This document shows positions 38,489 through 47,065 of a DNA stretch of 51,801 nucleotides, in pieces. This stretch comes from Pseudomonas sp. PB106 (GTDB lineage Bacteria; Pseudomonadota; Gammaproteobacteria; Pseudomonadales; Pseudomonadaceae): positions 1-51,801 of the forward strand of contig NZ_RWIM01000024.1 in NCBI RefSeq assembly GCF_009764645.1, read 5' to 3'. The notes below the pieces were generated by a model that was given only the letters and a program-made list of their open reading frames with translations, was not told the DNA's origin and ran no database searches. The position numbers were made by a program, and so were the translations under genes. Within the stretch, counting starts at the first letter, position 1. Each line of letters opens with the position of its first letter.

Positions 38489-40013
38489 GCCGGTAACCTT
38501 CGGCGAACGCCCTTTGCGCATCGAAGACGTGCTGGCCCTGGCCAACCGTCAGGCGCCCGTGCAGTTGCAGAGCGACGCCGACTACCGCGAGCGCATCGCC
38601 AAGGGCGCGCGGTTCCTTGATTCGCTGCTGGACAAGGAAGGCGTGATCTACGGCGTGACCACCGGTTACGGCGATTCCTGCGTGGTCGCAGTGCCGCTGC
38701 ATCACGTCGAAGCGTTGCCGCGTCATCTCTACACCTTCCACGGTTGCGGCCTCGGCAAACTGCTCGACGCGCAAGCGACCCGTGCAGTGCTGGCGGCGCG
38801 TTTGCAGTCGTTGTGCCACGGCGTCTCCGGGGTCCGCGTCGAACTGCTTGAGCGGCTGCACGCGTTCCTCGAATACGACATTCTGCCGCTGATTCCTGAA
38901 GAAGGTTCGGTCGGCGCCAGCGGCGATCTGACGCCGTTGTCCTACGTCGCTGCGACCTTGTCTGGCGAACGGGAAGTGATGTTCCGTGGCGAACGTCGCC
39001 AGGCTGCCGATGTGCACCGCGAACTCGGCTGGACTCCGTTGGTGTTGCGCCCGAAAGAAGCGCTGGCGCTGATGAACGGCACGGCCGTGATGACTGGCTT
39101 GGCATGCCTCGCTTTCGCTCGCGCCGATTACCTGCTGCAACTGGCCACGCGCATCACCGCGCTCAATGTCGTCGCGTTGCAGGGCAATCCCGAGCATTTC
39201 GACGAACGCCTGTTCGCCGCCAAACCGCATCCGGGGCAAATGCAGGTCGCTGCGTGGCTGCGCAAGGATATGGCGATCGATGCGCCAACCGCACCGCTGC
39301 ACCGCTTGCAGGATCGTTACTCGCTGCGCTGCGCCCCACACGTACTCGGCGTGTTGGCCGACAGTTTGAACTGGCTGCGTTCGTTCATCGAAACCGAACT
39401 GAACAGCGCCAACGACAACCCGATCATCGACGCCGAAGCCGAGCGCGTTTTGCACGGCGGGCACTTCTACGGCGGCCACATCGCGTTCGCCATGGACAGC
39501 CTGAAAAATCTGGTGGCCAACGTCGCCGACCTGTTGGATCGCCAGCTCGCTTTGCTGGTCGACGAGCGCTACAACCACGGTCTGCCGAGCAACTTGTCCG
39601 GCGCGCCAGCGGATCGCGCGATGATCAACCACGGCTTCAAAGCCGTGCAGATCGGCACCAGTGCCTGGACCGCCGAAGCGCTGAAAAACACCATGCCGGC
39701 CAGCGTGTTTTCGCGCTCTACCGAGTGCCATAACCAGGACAAAGTCAGCATGGGCACCATCGCCGCCCGCGATGCGATCCGTGTGCTGGAACTGACCGAA
39801 CAGGTCGCCGCCGCCACCCTGCTCGCCGCCAATCAAGGCGTGTGGCTGCGCGCCCAGGCCGAAGATGCACGGCCGTTGCCACCGTCGCTGGCAGCGATGC
39901 ACGAAGAGTTGGCCAAAGACTTCCCGCCGGTCATCGAAGACCGCGCGCTGGAAGGCGAATTGCGCCTGTGCCTGCAACGCATCGCCGCGCAACACTGGAG
40001 GCTGCATGCGTAG
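38469..40013 (+). CDS. MIO-type aromatic amino acid ammonia-lyase (HAL/PAL/TAL family)
   Basis: This 514-residue enzyme of the histidine/phenylalanine/tyrosine ammonia-lyase family removes ammonia from an aromatic amino acid. The Ala150-Ser151-Gly152 triplet in GSVGASGDLTPLSY forms the MIO prosthetic group, and Tyr61 in the IYGVTTGYGD segment matches the catalytic tyrosine. By hand alignment to bacterial TAL, the substrate-selectivity pair is Phe90-His91 (LYTFHGCG), unlike Ser-His of HAL, Phe-Leu of PAL or His-Leu of TAL. No other hut genes are nearby, so histidine catabolism is unlikely. It probably supplies an aryl starter such as cinnamate or coumarate. The exact substrate is open. Confidence 0.9.
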   Translation: MTTPTHEPVTFGERPLRIEDVLALANRQAPVQLQSDADYRERIAKGARFLDSLLDKEGVIYGVTTGYGDSCVVAVPLHHVEALPRHLYTFHGCGLGKLLDAQATRAVLAARLQSLCHGVSGVRVELLERLHAFLEYDILPLIPEEGSVGASGDLTPLSYVAATLSGEREVMFRGERRQAADVHRELGWTPLVLRPKEALALMNGTAVMTGLACLAFARADYLLQLATRITALNVVALQGNPEHFDERLFAAKPHPGQMQVAAWLRKDMAIDAPTAPLHRLQDRYSLRCAPHVLGVLADSLNWLRSFIETELNSANDNPIIDAEAERVLHGGHFYGGHIAFAMDSLKNLVANVADLLDRQLALLVDERYNHGLPSNLSGAPADRAMINHGFKAVQIGTSAWTAEALKNTMPASVFSRSTECHNQDKVSMGTIAARDAIRVLELTEQVAAATLLAANQGVWLRAQAEDARPLPPSLAAMHEELAKDFPPVIEDRALEGELRLCLQRIAAQHWRLHA

Positions 40014-40431
40014 CGCCGGAGTACTTCACGCCGACACCGAAATCCTCGTGCCGTTTTTTGACGTCGACACCATGCACGTGGTCTGGCACGGCCATTACGT
40101 CAAATACCTCGAAGTGGCGCGGTGCGCGCTGCTCGATAAGATCGGCCACAACTACACGCACATGGTCGAGTCCGGGTTCGCCTGGCCGATCATCGACCTG
40201 CAACTGCGTTACGTACGCGGCGCGGTGTTTGGTCAGCGCCTGAATGTGCGCGCCAGTCTGGTCGAGTGGGAAAACCGTCTGAAGATCAACTACCTGATCA
40301 CTGACCTGCAGACCGGCGAGCGGTTGACCCGCGCCAGCTCGGTGCAGGTCGCCGTCGAAGTGAGCAGCCGCGAGATGCAACTCGCTTCGCCGAAAGTCTT
40401 CACCGATGCCGTGGAAAGGATGCTGCGATGA
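40006..40431 (+). CDS. apeK: Hotdog acyl-ACP/CoA thioesterase of the APE cluster
   Basis: This 141-residue 4-hydroxybenzoyl-CoA thioesterase-type protein has the motif DVDTMHVVWHGHYVKYLEVA (about residues 19-38), which contains the catalytic Asp and the helix start. It probably releases stalled or finished chains from the carrier proteins. The start at 40006 overlaps the ammonia-lyase end by eight bases; the open frame upstream is only a shadow of that gene. It overlaps the LolA-like gene by four bases. Confidence 0.9.
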   Translation: MRSAGVLHADTEILVPFFDVDTMHVVWHGHYVKYLEVARCALLDKIGHNYTHMVESGFAWPIIDLQLRYVRGAVFGQRLNVRASLVEWENRLKINYLITDLQTGERLTRASSVQVAVEVSSREMQLASPKVFTDAVERMLR

Positions 40432-41030
40432 ATGTTTTTGCTAAAGGCCTGAGCGCGCTGGCGCTGCTGGCGATGTCGACACTGGCCAATGCCTTTGACC
40501 TGCAACAGCTCAGCGAGCAACTGGCGAAACCGGAGGTGATCCACGGCCAGTTCATCCAGGAAAAACACCTGCGCGCCCTGCCACAACCGCTGATCAGCAA
40601 GGGCCGTTTCGTCCTGGCGAAAAATCACGGCCTGCTGTGGCTGTTGAAAACTCCGCTGCAACAGGACTACCGCATCAGCGCCAAAGGCATCGCCCGCCGT
40701 GACGGCGATGGCTGGCAACTGCTGCCAAACAAGAGCGCCGGGGCCGAGCAGAACCGCTTGTTCCTCGCCGTGCTGCAAGGTGACAGCAGCGGCCTGCAAC
40801 GGGATTTCGAACTGGCCCTGAGCGGCGACGCGCAGCAGTGGAAACTCACGCTGACACCGCGCTCGGTGTTGCTCAAGCAAGTGTTTAACCAGATCAACAT
40901 CGACGGCGGCACGCTGGTGCAAACCATCGAACTGCTGGAAACCCAGGGCGACAGCACCGTGCTGCGCATGCAGGACAGCACCGCCGGGCAACCGTTGAGC
41001 GACGCGGAGCAACATGACTTTGCCGAGTGA
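40428..41030 (+). CDS. LolA-like outer membrane lipoprotein carrier of the APE cluster
   Basis: This 200-residue periplasmic protein has a signal peptide of about 20 residues (MNVFAKGLSALALLAMSTLA, cleavage after NA). The mature part has the LolA-type beta barrel pattern, for example GQFIQEKHLRALPQPLISKG. LolA carries lipoproteins through the periplasm; cluster-specific copies in APE operons are thought to help move the lipid-linked polyene to the outer membrane. It overlaps the exporter gene by 17 bases. Confidence 0.88.
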   Translation: MNVFAKGLSALALLAMSTLANAFDLQQLSEQLAKPEVIHGQFIQEKHLRALPQPLISKGRFVLAKNHGLLWLLKTPLQQDYRISAKGIARRDGDGWQLLPNKSAGAEQNRLFLAVLQGDSSGLQRDFELALSGDAQQWKLTLTPRSVLLKQVFNQINIDGGTLVQTIELLETQGDSTVLRMQDSTAGQPLSDAEQHDFAE

Positions 41031-43353
41031 ACGCAGGCTGCCCTGGCTGTTTCTGACCCTGCTGCTGGCCGTCGTTGCGCTGGCGGGTTGGCAGTGGCGC
41101 GATGGCGCGCCGCTGTCGGCGAATCTGATGGAACTGGTGCCCGGCACCAATCCGGACGCTCTCGAACTGCGTGCCGAACAGCGCATGCAGGAACCGCTCA
41201 ATCGCGAAATGCTGGTGCTGGTCGGCCACGCCGATCGCCAGCAAGCGGTGGCCATGGCGCAGACCCTGGGCGAGCAATGGCAGGCCAGCGGTCTGTTCGA
41301 AAAAGTGCAGTGGAACCTGCAAGCGGATCTGCCGGCCCTGCGCAGGCAACTGCTGCTGGGGCGTCTGGCGATGTTGTCGGCGGACGATCAGCAACTGCTC
41401 ACCGAACACCCCGATGTGTTCATCCATCAGCGGGTGCAGGCGCTGTTCGACCCGTTCACCGGATTCAGTCTGGTGCCGAATCAGGACGATTGGCTGGGCC
41501 TGACCGCACGCATCCAGAACAGCCAGCCACAACACGGTTCGGTGCAACTCGACATTGGCAGCGGCGCACTGGTTGCCGATGCTGACGGCAAGAGTTGGGT
41601 CATGCTGCGTGCGCGCACCACCGGCAATGCCTTCGACATGAACCTGCCGCTGCAAGTGGCCGATCTGCTCAAGCAAAGCCGCGAACAAGCAGCGAAAGCC
41701 GACGTGCAATTGCTTGCCGCCAGTGGCCTGCTGTACGCGGCCAATGGTCAGCAACAAGCGACACGCGAGATGACCTGGGTCGGCGGCGGTGCCACTGTCG
41801 GCATTCTGTTGTTGCTGCTGTTGGCGTTTCGTCGCTGGCGCGTGCTGCTGGCGTTCGTGCCGGTGCTGGTCGGCATGCTGTTCGGCGCGGTGGCCTGCGT
41901 GGCGCTGTTTGGCCACATGCATGTGATGACCCTGGTGCTCGGTTCCAGCCTGATCGGCGTGGCGGTGGATTACCCGCTGCACTATCTGTCGAAGAGCTGG
42001 AGCCTGAAGCCGTGGCGCAGCTGGCCGGCCTTGCGTCTGACCTTGCCCGGCCTGACCCTGAGCCTGATCACCAGCGCCATCGGCTATCTGGCGCTGGCGT
42101 GGACGCCGTTCCCGGCGCTGACGCAAATCGCGGTGTTCTCTGCCGCCGGGTTGCTCGGCGCTTATCTGTCAGCGGTGTGCCTGCTGCCGGCACTGCTGAA
42201 AAATGTCGAACTGCGTCCTGCACAATGGCCGCTGCATCTGGCCGAGCGCCTGATCAATCTGCGCGAAAAACTTCTTGAATACGTACGCACTCCGGTTCTT
42301 CTGGCGCTGCTGATCGCCTTCTGCGTCGGCGGACTGGTGCAACTGCAAAGCAAGAACGACATCCGTCAGTGGGTCGGTGCGCCGCAACAGCTGACCGATG
42401 AAGCGCAAACCATCGCGCGGATCACCGGCTATCAGCCCACCAGTCAATTTTTCCTCGTACGCGGTGCCGATCAGCAGCAGTTGCTGGAACGCCAGGCCGC
42501 GCTGAGCGAGCGCCTGGAACAACTGGTCAATCTCGACAAGCTGCAAGGCTATCTGGCCCTCGATCAACTGGTCAGCCCGCCGAGCCGGCAAGAAGAGGTG
42601 CGCGCGGCGCTGAACAAGTTGCCGCAATACTGGCAGCCGCTGCTGGACCTTGGCGTGCCGCTCGCCGCGCTGCAAACCGAGTTGCAACAGTTGCAGACCG
42701 TGCCGGCCGAAGACATCGACACTGCGCTCGCCGGCCCGCTCGGCGAACCGTATCGCATGCTTTGGCTCGGCCCGACCGAGGACGGTGTAGCGGCGATAAC
42801 CAGTCTGCAAGGCTTGAACAACCCTGCCCTGTTGCGGATTCAGGTGCTGGATTTGCCGGGGGTGATGCTGGTCGATCGTCTCGGTGAGTTGAATCAAGTG
42901 TTCGCCGCTACACAGGTCAGCGCTGCCGAACTGAAGCTCGCTTCTTGCGTGTTGATCGTGCTGGTGCTGATCCTGCCGTTTGGCCTCGGCGGCGCCTTGC
43001 GCATCGTCGCTCTGCCTTTGCTGGCAGCGCTGTGCAGCCTGGCCAGCCTCGGCTGGCTCGGTCAGCCGCTGACCCTGTTCAGCCTGTTCGGGCTGCTGTT
43101 GGTAACAGCGATCAGCGTTGATTACGCGATCCTCATGCGCGAGCAAGTCGGCGGTGCAGCGGTGAGCCTGCTCGGCACGTTGCTGGCCGCCGTGACGACG
43201 TGGTTGTCGTTCGGTCTGCTGGCGGTGTCGAGCACGCCGGCCGTCAGCAATTTCGGTTTGTCGGTGAGCCTCGGTCTGGCGTTCAGCTTCATCCTCGCAC
43301 CGTGGGCCGGGCGCCACGTACACAGCGCCAGTGTTGCGGAGCCTGCAGCATGA
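41014..43353 (+). CDS. MMPL/RND-type exporter of the APE cluster
   Basis: The 779-residue inner membrane exporter has about twelve membrane segments in two blocks (about 12-27 and 250-390, then 425-445 and 645-770) separated by large periplasmic loops, the MMPL layout. Conserved segments are LGSSLIGVAVDYPLHYLSK and VTAISVDYAILMREQVGG, both with the Asp-Tyr pair used for proton relay. It probably extracts the pigment from the inner membrane and passes it to the LolA-like carrier. It overlaps the next gene by four bases. Confidence 0.9.
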   Translation: MTLPSERRLPWLFLTLLLAVVALAGWQWRDGAPLSANLMELVPGTNPDALELRAEQRMQEPLNREMLVLVGHADRQQAVAMAQTLGEQWQASGLFEKVQWNLQADLPALRRQLLLGRLAMLSADDQQLLTEHPDVFIHQRVQALFDPFTGFSLVPNQDDWLGLTARIQNSQPQHGSVQLDIGSGALVADADGKSWVMLRARTTGNAFDMNLPLQVADLLKQSREQAAKADVQLLAASGLLYAANGQQQATREMTWVGGGATVGILLLLLLAFRRWRVLLAFVPVLVGMLFGAVACVALFGHMHVMTLVLGSSLIGVAVDYPLHYLSKSWSLKPWRSWPALRLTLPGLTLSLITSAIGYLALAWTPFPALTQIAVFSAAGLLGAYLSAVCLLPALLKNVELRPAQWPLHLAERLINLREKLLEYVRTPVLLALLIAFCVGGLVQLQSKNDIRQWVGAPQQLTDEAQTIARITGYQPTSQFFLVRGADQQQLLERQAALSERLEQLVNLDKLQGYLALDQLVSPPSRQEEVRAALNKLPQYWQPLLDLGVPLAALQTELQQLQTVPAEDIDTALAGPLGEPYRMLWLGPTEDGVAAITSLQGLNNPALLRIQVLDLPGVMLVDRLGELNQVFAATQVSAAELKLASCVLIVLVLILPFGLGGALRIVALPLLAALCSLASLGWLGQPLTLFSLFGLLLVTAISVDYAILMREQVGGAAVSLLGTLLAAVTTWLSFGLLAVSSTPAVSNFGLSVSLGLAFSFILAPWAGRHVHSASVAEPAA

Positions 43354-44513
43354 TGGTCGTTGGATTTTGGCTATTGGCCCTGGCGTTGTTCGCCGCGGCC
43401 ACCCGCGTCGGTCGGCATTTCGGTCTCATTCCGATTGTCAGCCAGCTATTGCTCGCGAGCTTCGGCTTGCCGCTGTTGATGTATTTCTGGATCGAGCCGG
43501 GCTGGCAGCTCAGCGGCGCTCAACTGATCGCTCCAGACTGGCTGAAAAACCTCTACAGCCTGAGTTTCGCCCTGCTGCTCGGGCATATCCTCAGTGATGT
43601 GATCGATCTGAAACTGGATCGCCAGAGTGTGAAAATCGCCCTACCGAGTTTCATCGTGCCCTTCGTCTGCGGTCTGGCGGCGGCTTCCTGGCTGTTGCCT
43701 GCGCAATCGTGGCTCAGCTCTTTGGCGATCGGCCTGGTCTTTGCGATTACCGCGATCCCGGTGCTGTACCTGTATCTGCGCCACATTGATTACCCGCCCG
43801 CCGCCACCCGGCGTCTGGTGCAAACCGCGATCCTCATCGACCTGAGCTGCTGGACACTGTTCGGCCTCGCCCAAGGCAGTCTGCACCTGAGCAGCCTGTT
43901 GCTGCCGCTGGGGCTTGCGTGTGTGCCGTTGTTGCTGCACCTGTTGCGCGTGCGCCGCCCGCTGACCTACAGCCTCGGCTTCTTCGCACTGTTGGTGATG
44001 GCCGAGCATTACAGACTCAATGCGCTGATCTTCGGCATCGGCTATCTGCTGTGCATGGCCGCGTTGAAAGTGCCGTTGGTGCTGCCGTTGCCGGCACGCT
44101 GGATGAGCCGTCTGCAGACGTGGGTCGCGATCCCGCTGATCCTCACGTTCGGCATCGTGCAGATCGATGTGCACAGTGCTCTGGCCAGCCTCGGCGCGGT
44201 GCAATGGGCGGCGCTGCTGCTGTTGCCGATTGCCAGTAAACTGCTCGGCAACTGGCTCGGCCTCGGTTGGGCCGGCGCCTCCTTTGAAGGCGCCAGCCGC
44301 TGGCGTGAAAGCGTGCTGCTGAACATCCGTGGCCTGAGCGAAATCGTCTTTCTCAATTTGCTGCTGCAACAACAGCTCATCACTCCGGCGCTGTATTTCG
44401 CGCTGATGCTGATGGGCCTGATCGCGACGCTGCTACCGGCCCTGATCGGCCTGTACAGCGCGCCCATGAATCTGAAAAACCCTTTGCCCCGGAGCTCGCG
44501 TGCCAATCGTTGA
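43350..44513 (+). CDS. CPA2-like cation/proton antiporter membrane protein in the APE operon
   Basis: The 387-residue protein has about eleven or twelve membrane segments and resembles the membrane part of CPA2 antiporters (Kef type). SFALLLGHILSDVIDLKLD, FAITAIPVLYLYLRHI and LLNIRGLSEIVFLNLLLQQQ match conserved helices of that family, and the last is typical of the C-terminal helices. There is no TrkA nucleotide-binding tail. It is locked in the operon by four-base and fourteen-base overlaps. Its job is not known; it may supply ions or balance protons for export. The family call is moderately sure. Confidence 0.75.
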   Translation: MMVVGFWLLALALFAAATRVGRHFGLIPIVSQLLLASFGLPLLMYFWIEPGWQLSGAQLIAPDWLKNLYSLSFALLLGHILSDVIDLKLDRQSVKIALPSFIVPFVCGLAAASWLLPAQSWLSSLAIGLVFAITAIPVLYLYLRHIDYPPAATRRLVQTAILIDLSCWTLFGLAQGSLHLSSLLLPLGLACVPLLLHLLRVRRPLTYSLGFFALLVMAEHYRLNALIFGIGYLLCMAALKVPLVLPLPARWMSRLQTWVAIPLILTFGIVQIDVHSALASLGAVQWAALLLLPIASKLLGNWLGLGWAGASFEGASRWRESVLLNIRGLSEIVFLNLLLQQQLITPALYFALMLMGLIATLLPALIGLYSAPMNLKNPLPRSSRANR

Positions 44514-45747
44514 AATGGAATCCCGTCAGGTCGTGATCATCGGCGCAGGCCCCTCCGGCGCAATCGCTGCTGCGTTGCTCAAGCGCAAGGGCCTCGATGT
44601 GCTGGTGATCGAACGCCAGCACTTTCCACGCTTTTCCATCGGGGAAAGTCTGTTGAGCCATTGCCTGGATTTTGTCGAAGAAGCCGGCATGCTCGACGCC
44701 GTCAACGCCGCTGGATTCCAGCGCAAGACTGGTGCAGCTTTCGCCTGGGGCGAGCGCTACAGCGCGTTCGACTTCAGCGACACCTTTACCGATGGCAAGC
44801 CGACCACGTTCCAGGTGCAGCGCGCCGATTTCGACAAACTGCTGGCCGATCAAGCGGCGCTGCAGGGCGTGGAGATTCGCTATGGCGATGCCATCGTCAG
44901 CGTCGATTTCGACCGGGCAAAACCACAGCTGGATGTGCGTCGCGAGGACGGCAGCGAATACCGCGTCGAAGCGGATTTCGTCCTTGATGCCAGCGGCTAC
45001 GGCCGCGTGCTGTCGCGCTTGCTTGATCTGGAGGCACCGTCGAATTTCCCGGTGCGCCAAGCGGTGTTCACCCACGTCGAAGATCACATCGACAACCCGG
45101 GGTTCGACCGCGAAAAAATCCTCGTCACCACCCACCCGCAGCATCGCGATGTCTGGTTCTGGACGATCCCGTTCAGCAACGGTCGTTGCTCGGTCGGCGT
45201 GGTCGCTGCCGCCGAACACTTCGTCGGTCGCGATGCCGACCTCGACGCCTGCCTGCGCAGCTTCATCACCGAGACGCCAAGCCTCGCCGGCGTGCTGAAC
45301 AATGCCGTGTGGGATACGCCGGCGCGCACCCTCGGCGGCTACGCGGCCAACGTGAAAACCTTGCACGGACCGGGCTTCGCCTTGCTCGGCAACGCAGCGG
45401 AATTTCTCGACCCGGTGTTCTCTTCCGGCGTAACCATCGCCATGCGCTCGGCGAGCATGGCCGCTGCCGTGCTGCACCGGCAGTTGCAGGGCGAAACGGT
45501 CGACTGGCAAAGCGAATTCGCCGAGCCGCTGAAGCGCGGCGTCGACACCTTCCGCTGCTACGTCGAGGGCTGGTATGCCGGCACTTTTCAGGACGTGATT
45601 TTCTACGAAGACAGCCAGGCCGATATTCGTCGAATGATCTGCTCGATCCTCGCCGGTTATGCCTGGGATGAACGCAATCCGTTCGTCAGCGAAGCGCGGC
45701 GCCGTTTGAAAATGATCTCCGAACTCTGTGCAAAGGACGCCACATGA
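44500..45747 (+). CDS. FAD-dependent oxidoreductase with flavin halogenase signatures
   Basis: This 415-residue flavoprotein has the dinucleotide motif GAGPSG (15-20) and the GESLLSHC segment. Two marks of flavin-dependent halogenases are present: RKTGAAFAWG, with Lys76 at the place of the catalytic lysine, and WFWTIP (219-224), the WxWxIP motif. FLDPVFSSGVTIAM is the usual second FAD motif. Annotation as a plain oxidoreductase or geranylgeranyl-reductase-like protein is also possible. In xanthomonadins, which are related aryl polyenes, the ring or chain is brominated, so halogenation here is a real possibility. The GTG at 44500 has GGAG five bases before it; the ATG at 44515 is an alternative start. 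Confidence 0.85.
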   Translation: MPIVEMESRQVVIIGAGPSGAIAAALLKRKGLDVLVIERQHFPRFSIGESLLSHCLDFVEEAGMLDAVNAAGFQRKTGAAFAWGERYSAFDFSDTFTDGKPTTFQVQRADFDKLLADQAALQGVEIRYGDAIVSVDFDRAKPQLDVRREDGSEYRVEADFVLDASGYGRVLSRLLDLEAPSNFPVRQAVFTHVEDHIDNPGFDREKILVTTHPQHRDVWFWTIPFSNGRCSVGVVAAAEHFVGRDADLDACLRSFITETPSLAGVLNNAVWDTPARTLGGYAANVKTLHGPGFALLGNAAEFLDPVFSSGVTIAMRSASMAAAVLHRQLQGETVDWQSEFAEPLKRGVDTFRCYVEGWYAGTFQDVIFYEDSQADIRRMICSILAGYAWDERNPFVSEARRRLKMISELCAKDAT

Positions 45748-46469
45748 ATTACTTGAGCGACAGCTACGTCGAGGAAACCCGCTTCGGTTTCTGGTTCCTG
45801 CGCAGCCACACCTGGCAGCATCACGTATTGCGCGTGGCGATCAACGATCTGCGTGGGCTGTTCAATGAGTCGCTGCCACAGAACCCGGTGTTGCTCGATG
45901 CCGGTTGCGGCCAAGGCAAGTCGTTCGCCCATCTGCGCCAGACTTTCGCACCACAGCGGTTGATCGGCGTTGACGCCGACCCGCACAGCCTTGAATTGAG
46001 CGGCGAAGAAGCGGCGCGTCTGGGTCTCGATGTTGAACTGATCGGCAGCGATTGCGCGACGCTCAATGTGCCGGACGCCAGCGTCGACCTGCTGTTCTGT
46101 CATCAGACCTTTCATCATCTGGTCGAGCAGGAAAAAGCCCTGGCCGAGTTCTATCGCGTGCTGAAACCGGGCGGCTATCTACTGTTCGCCGAATCCACCG
46201 AGGCCTACATTGATACCTGGGTGATTCGCTGGCTGTTCCGCCATCCGATGCACGTGCAGAAGAGTGCCGCGCAGTATCTTGAGATGATTCGCGGGCAGGG
46301 TTTCGAGTTTGCCGAGCAGAACGTTTCGTACCCGTATCTGTGGTGGAGCCGGTCGCAGGATTTTGGTTTGCTGGAGCGGTTTGGGTTACGCAAGCCGAAG
46401 CCGTTTGGGCAGCGTGAGGAGACGTTGGTCAATGTTGTGGCACGCAAGCCGTTGGCAGAGGTTTCCTGA
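45744..46469 (+). CDS. Class I SAM-dependent methyltransferase of the APE cluster
   Basis: This 241-residue methyltransferase has motif I VLLDAGCGQGKS (about 49-60), the acidic motif II in LIGVDADPHS and the post-motif YRVLKPGGYLLFAEST. It probably methylates the aryl head group, as aryl polyenes of E. coli carry a ring methyl. It overlaps the FAD enzyme gene by four bases. Its stop codon shares a base with an ATG (TGATG), but the inserted REPIN follows at once. Confidence 0.88.
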   Translation: MNYLSDSYVEETRFGFWFLRSHTWQHHVLRVAINDLRGLFNESLPQNPVLLDAGCGQGKSFAHLRQTFAPQRLIGVDADPHSLELSGEEAARLGLDVELIGSDCATLNVPDASVDLLFCHQTFHHLVEQEKALAEFYRVLKPGGYLLFAESTEAYIDTWVIRWLFRHPMHVQKSAAQYLEMIRGQGFEFAEQNVSYPYLWWSRSQDFGLLERFGLRKPKPFGQREETLVNVVARKPLAEVS

Positions 46470-46484
46470 TGTACACAAATCCTT

Positions 46485-46572
46485 GTAGGAGTGAGCCTGC
46501 TCGCGATAGCGGTGGGTCAGCCAACCTGAATTTTGAATGTGCGACCGCTATCGCGAGCAGGCTCACTCCTAC
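46485..46572. repeat. REPIN inside the APE operon (GTAGGAGTGAGC family)
   Basis: GTAGGAGTGAGCCTGCTCGC plus GATAGCGG (46485-46512) is mirrored exactly at 46545-46572, a 28-base-pair perfect stem with a 32-base loop. It lies between the methyltransferase and lipoprotein genes, in an operon whose other junctions are nearly all overlapping. It may act as an RNA-stability or polarity element. Confidence 0.92.
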
Positions 46573-46582
46573 AGTGTCTGCG

Positions 46583-47065
46583 GTGTGGCGTCTTTTTGTG
46601 GTCAGCATGATGCTTTTGGTAAGCGCCTGCGCCAGCCAAGCGCCGTTGCCAGTGGCCAACCCGACATTGCCCCTGCCGCTGCAACTGCACATTGAGCGCG
46701 ACCAGGCCGGGCAACGTCAGGACTGGCTGCTGGTGATCCAGCGCGAAGGCCCGGGCATCCGTTGGTCGATGATGGACCCGCTGGGCATTCCCCAGGCGCG
46801 TCAGCAATTGATCGATGGGCATTGGCAGGCCGATGGTCTGCTGCCGCCGAACCCGGAAGCCCGGGAACTGTTCGCCGCGCTGTTGTTCGCCCTGACCCCG
46901 TCCGGCGAACTGCTGCGCAACTACCCCAGCGCGCAACAACAGGCCGGACAACGCTCCCTTGAGGCGCGCTGGGACATCCGATATGCACAACCGTTGAGCT
47001 TCGAAGTGAATCTGCCCCAAGGCCCGCACTATCGCGTTTCTCCGCTCGGTGAATCGACGCCATGA
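46583..47065 (+). CDS. DUF3261 lipoprotein of the APE cluster
   Basis: This is an outer-membrane-type lipoprotein with signal peptide and lipobox LVSAC (reading MWRLFVVSMMLLVSAC from GTG at 46583) and a mature part of about 145 residues, WLLVIQREGPGIRWSMMDPL being typical of DUF3261. It occurs in APE operons and probably takes part in outer-membrane delivery. The frame is open back to an ATG at 46469 that overlaps the methyltransferase stop codon, but that version would translate the whole REPIN and give an abnormally long leader. No good ribosome site precedes 46583. The true start is therefore uncertain. It overlaps the ketosynthase gene by four bases. Confidence 0.8.
   Translation: MWRLFVVSMMLLVSACASQAPLPVANPTLPLPLQLHIERDQAGQRQDWLLVIQREGPGIRWSMMDPLGIPQARQQLIDGHWQADGLLPPNPEARELFAALLFALTPSGELLRNYPSAQQQAGQRSLEARWDIRYAQPLSFEVNLPQGPHYRVSPLGESTP

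Noticed and set aside
38469..40013. Calling the ammonia-lyase HutH (histidine catabolism)
   Set aside because: There are no hut neighbours, it is embedded by overlaps in the APE operon, and the selectivity pair is not Ser-His.
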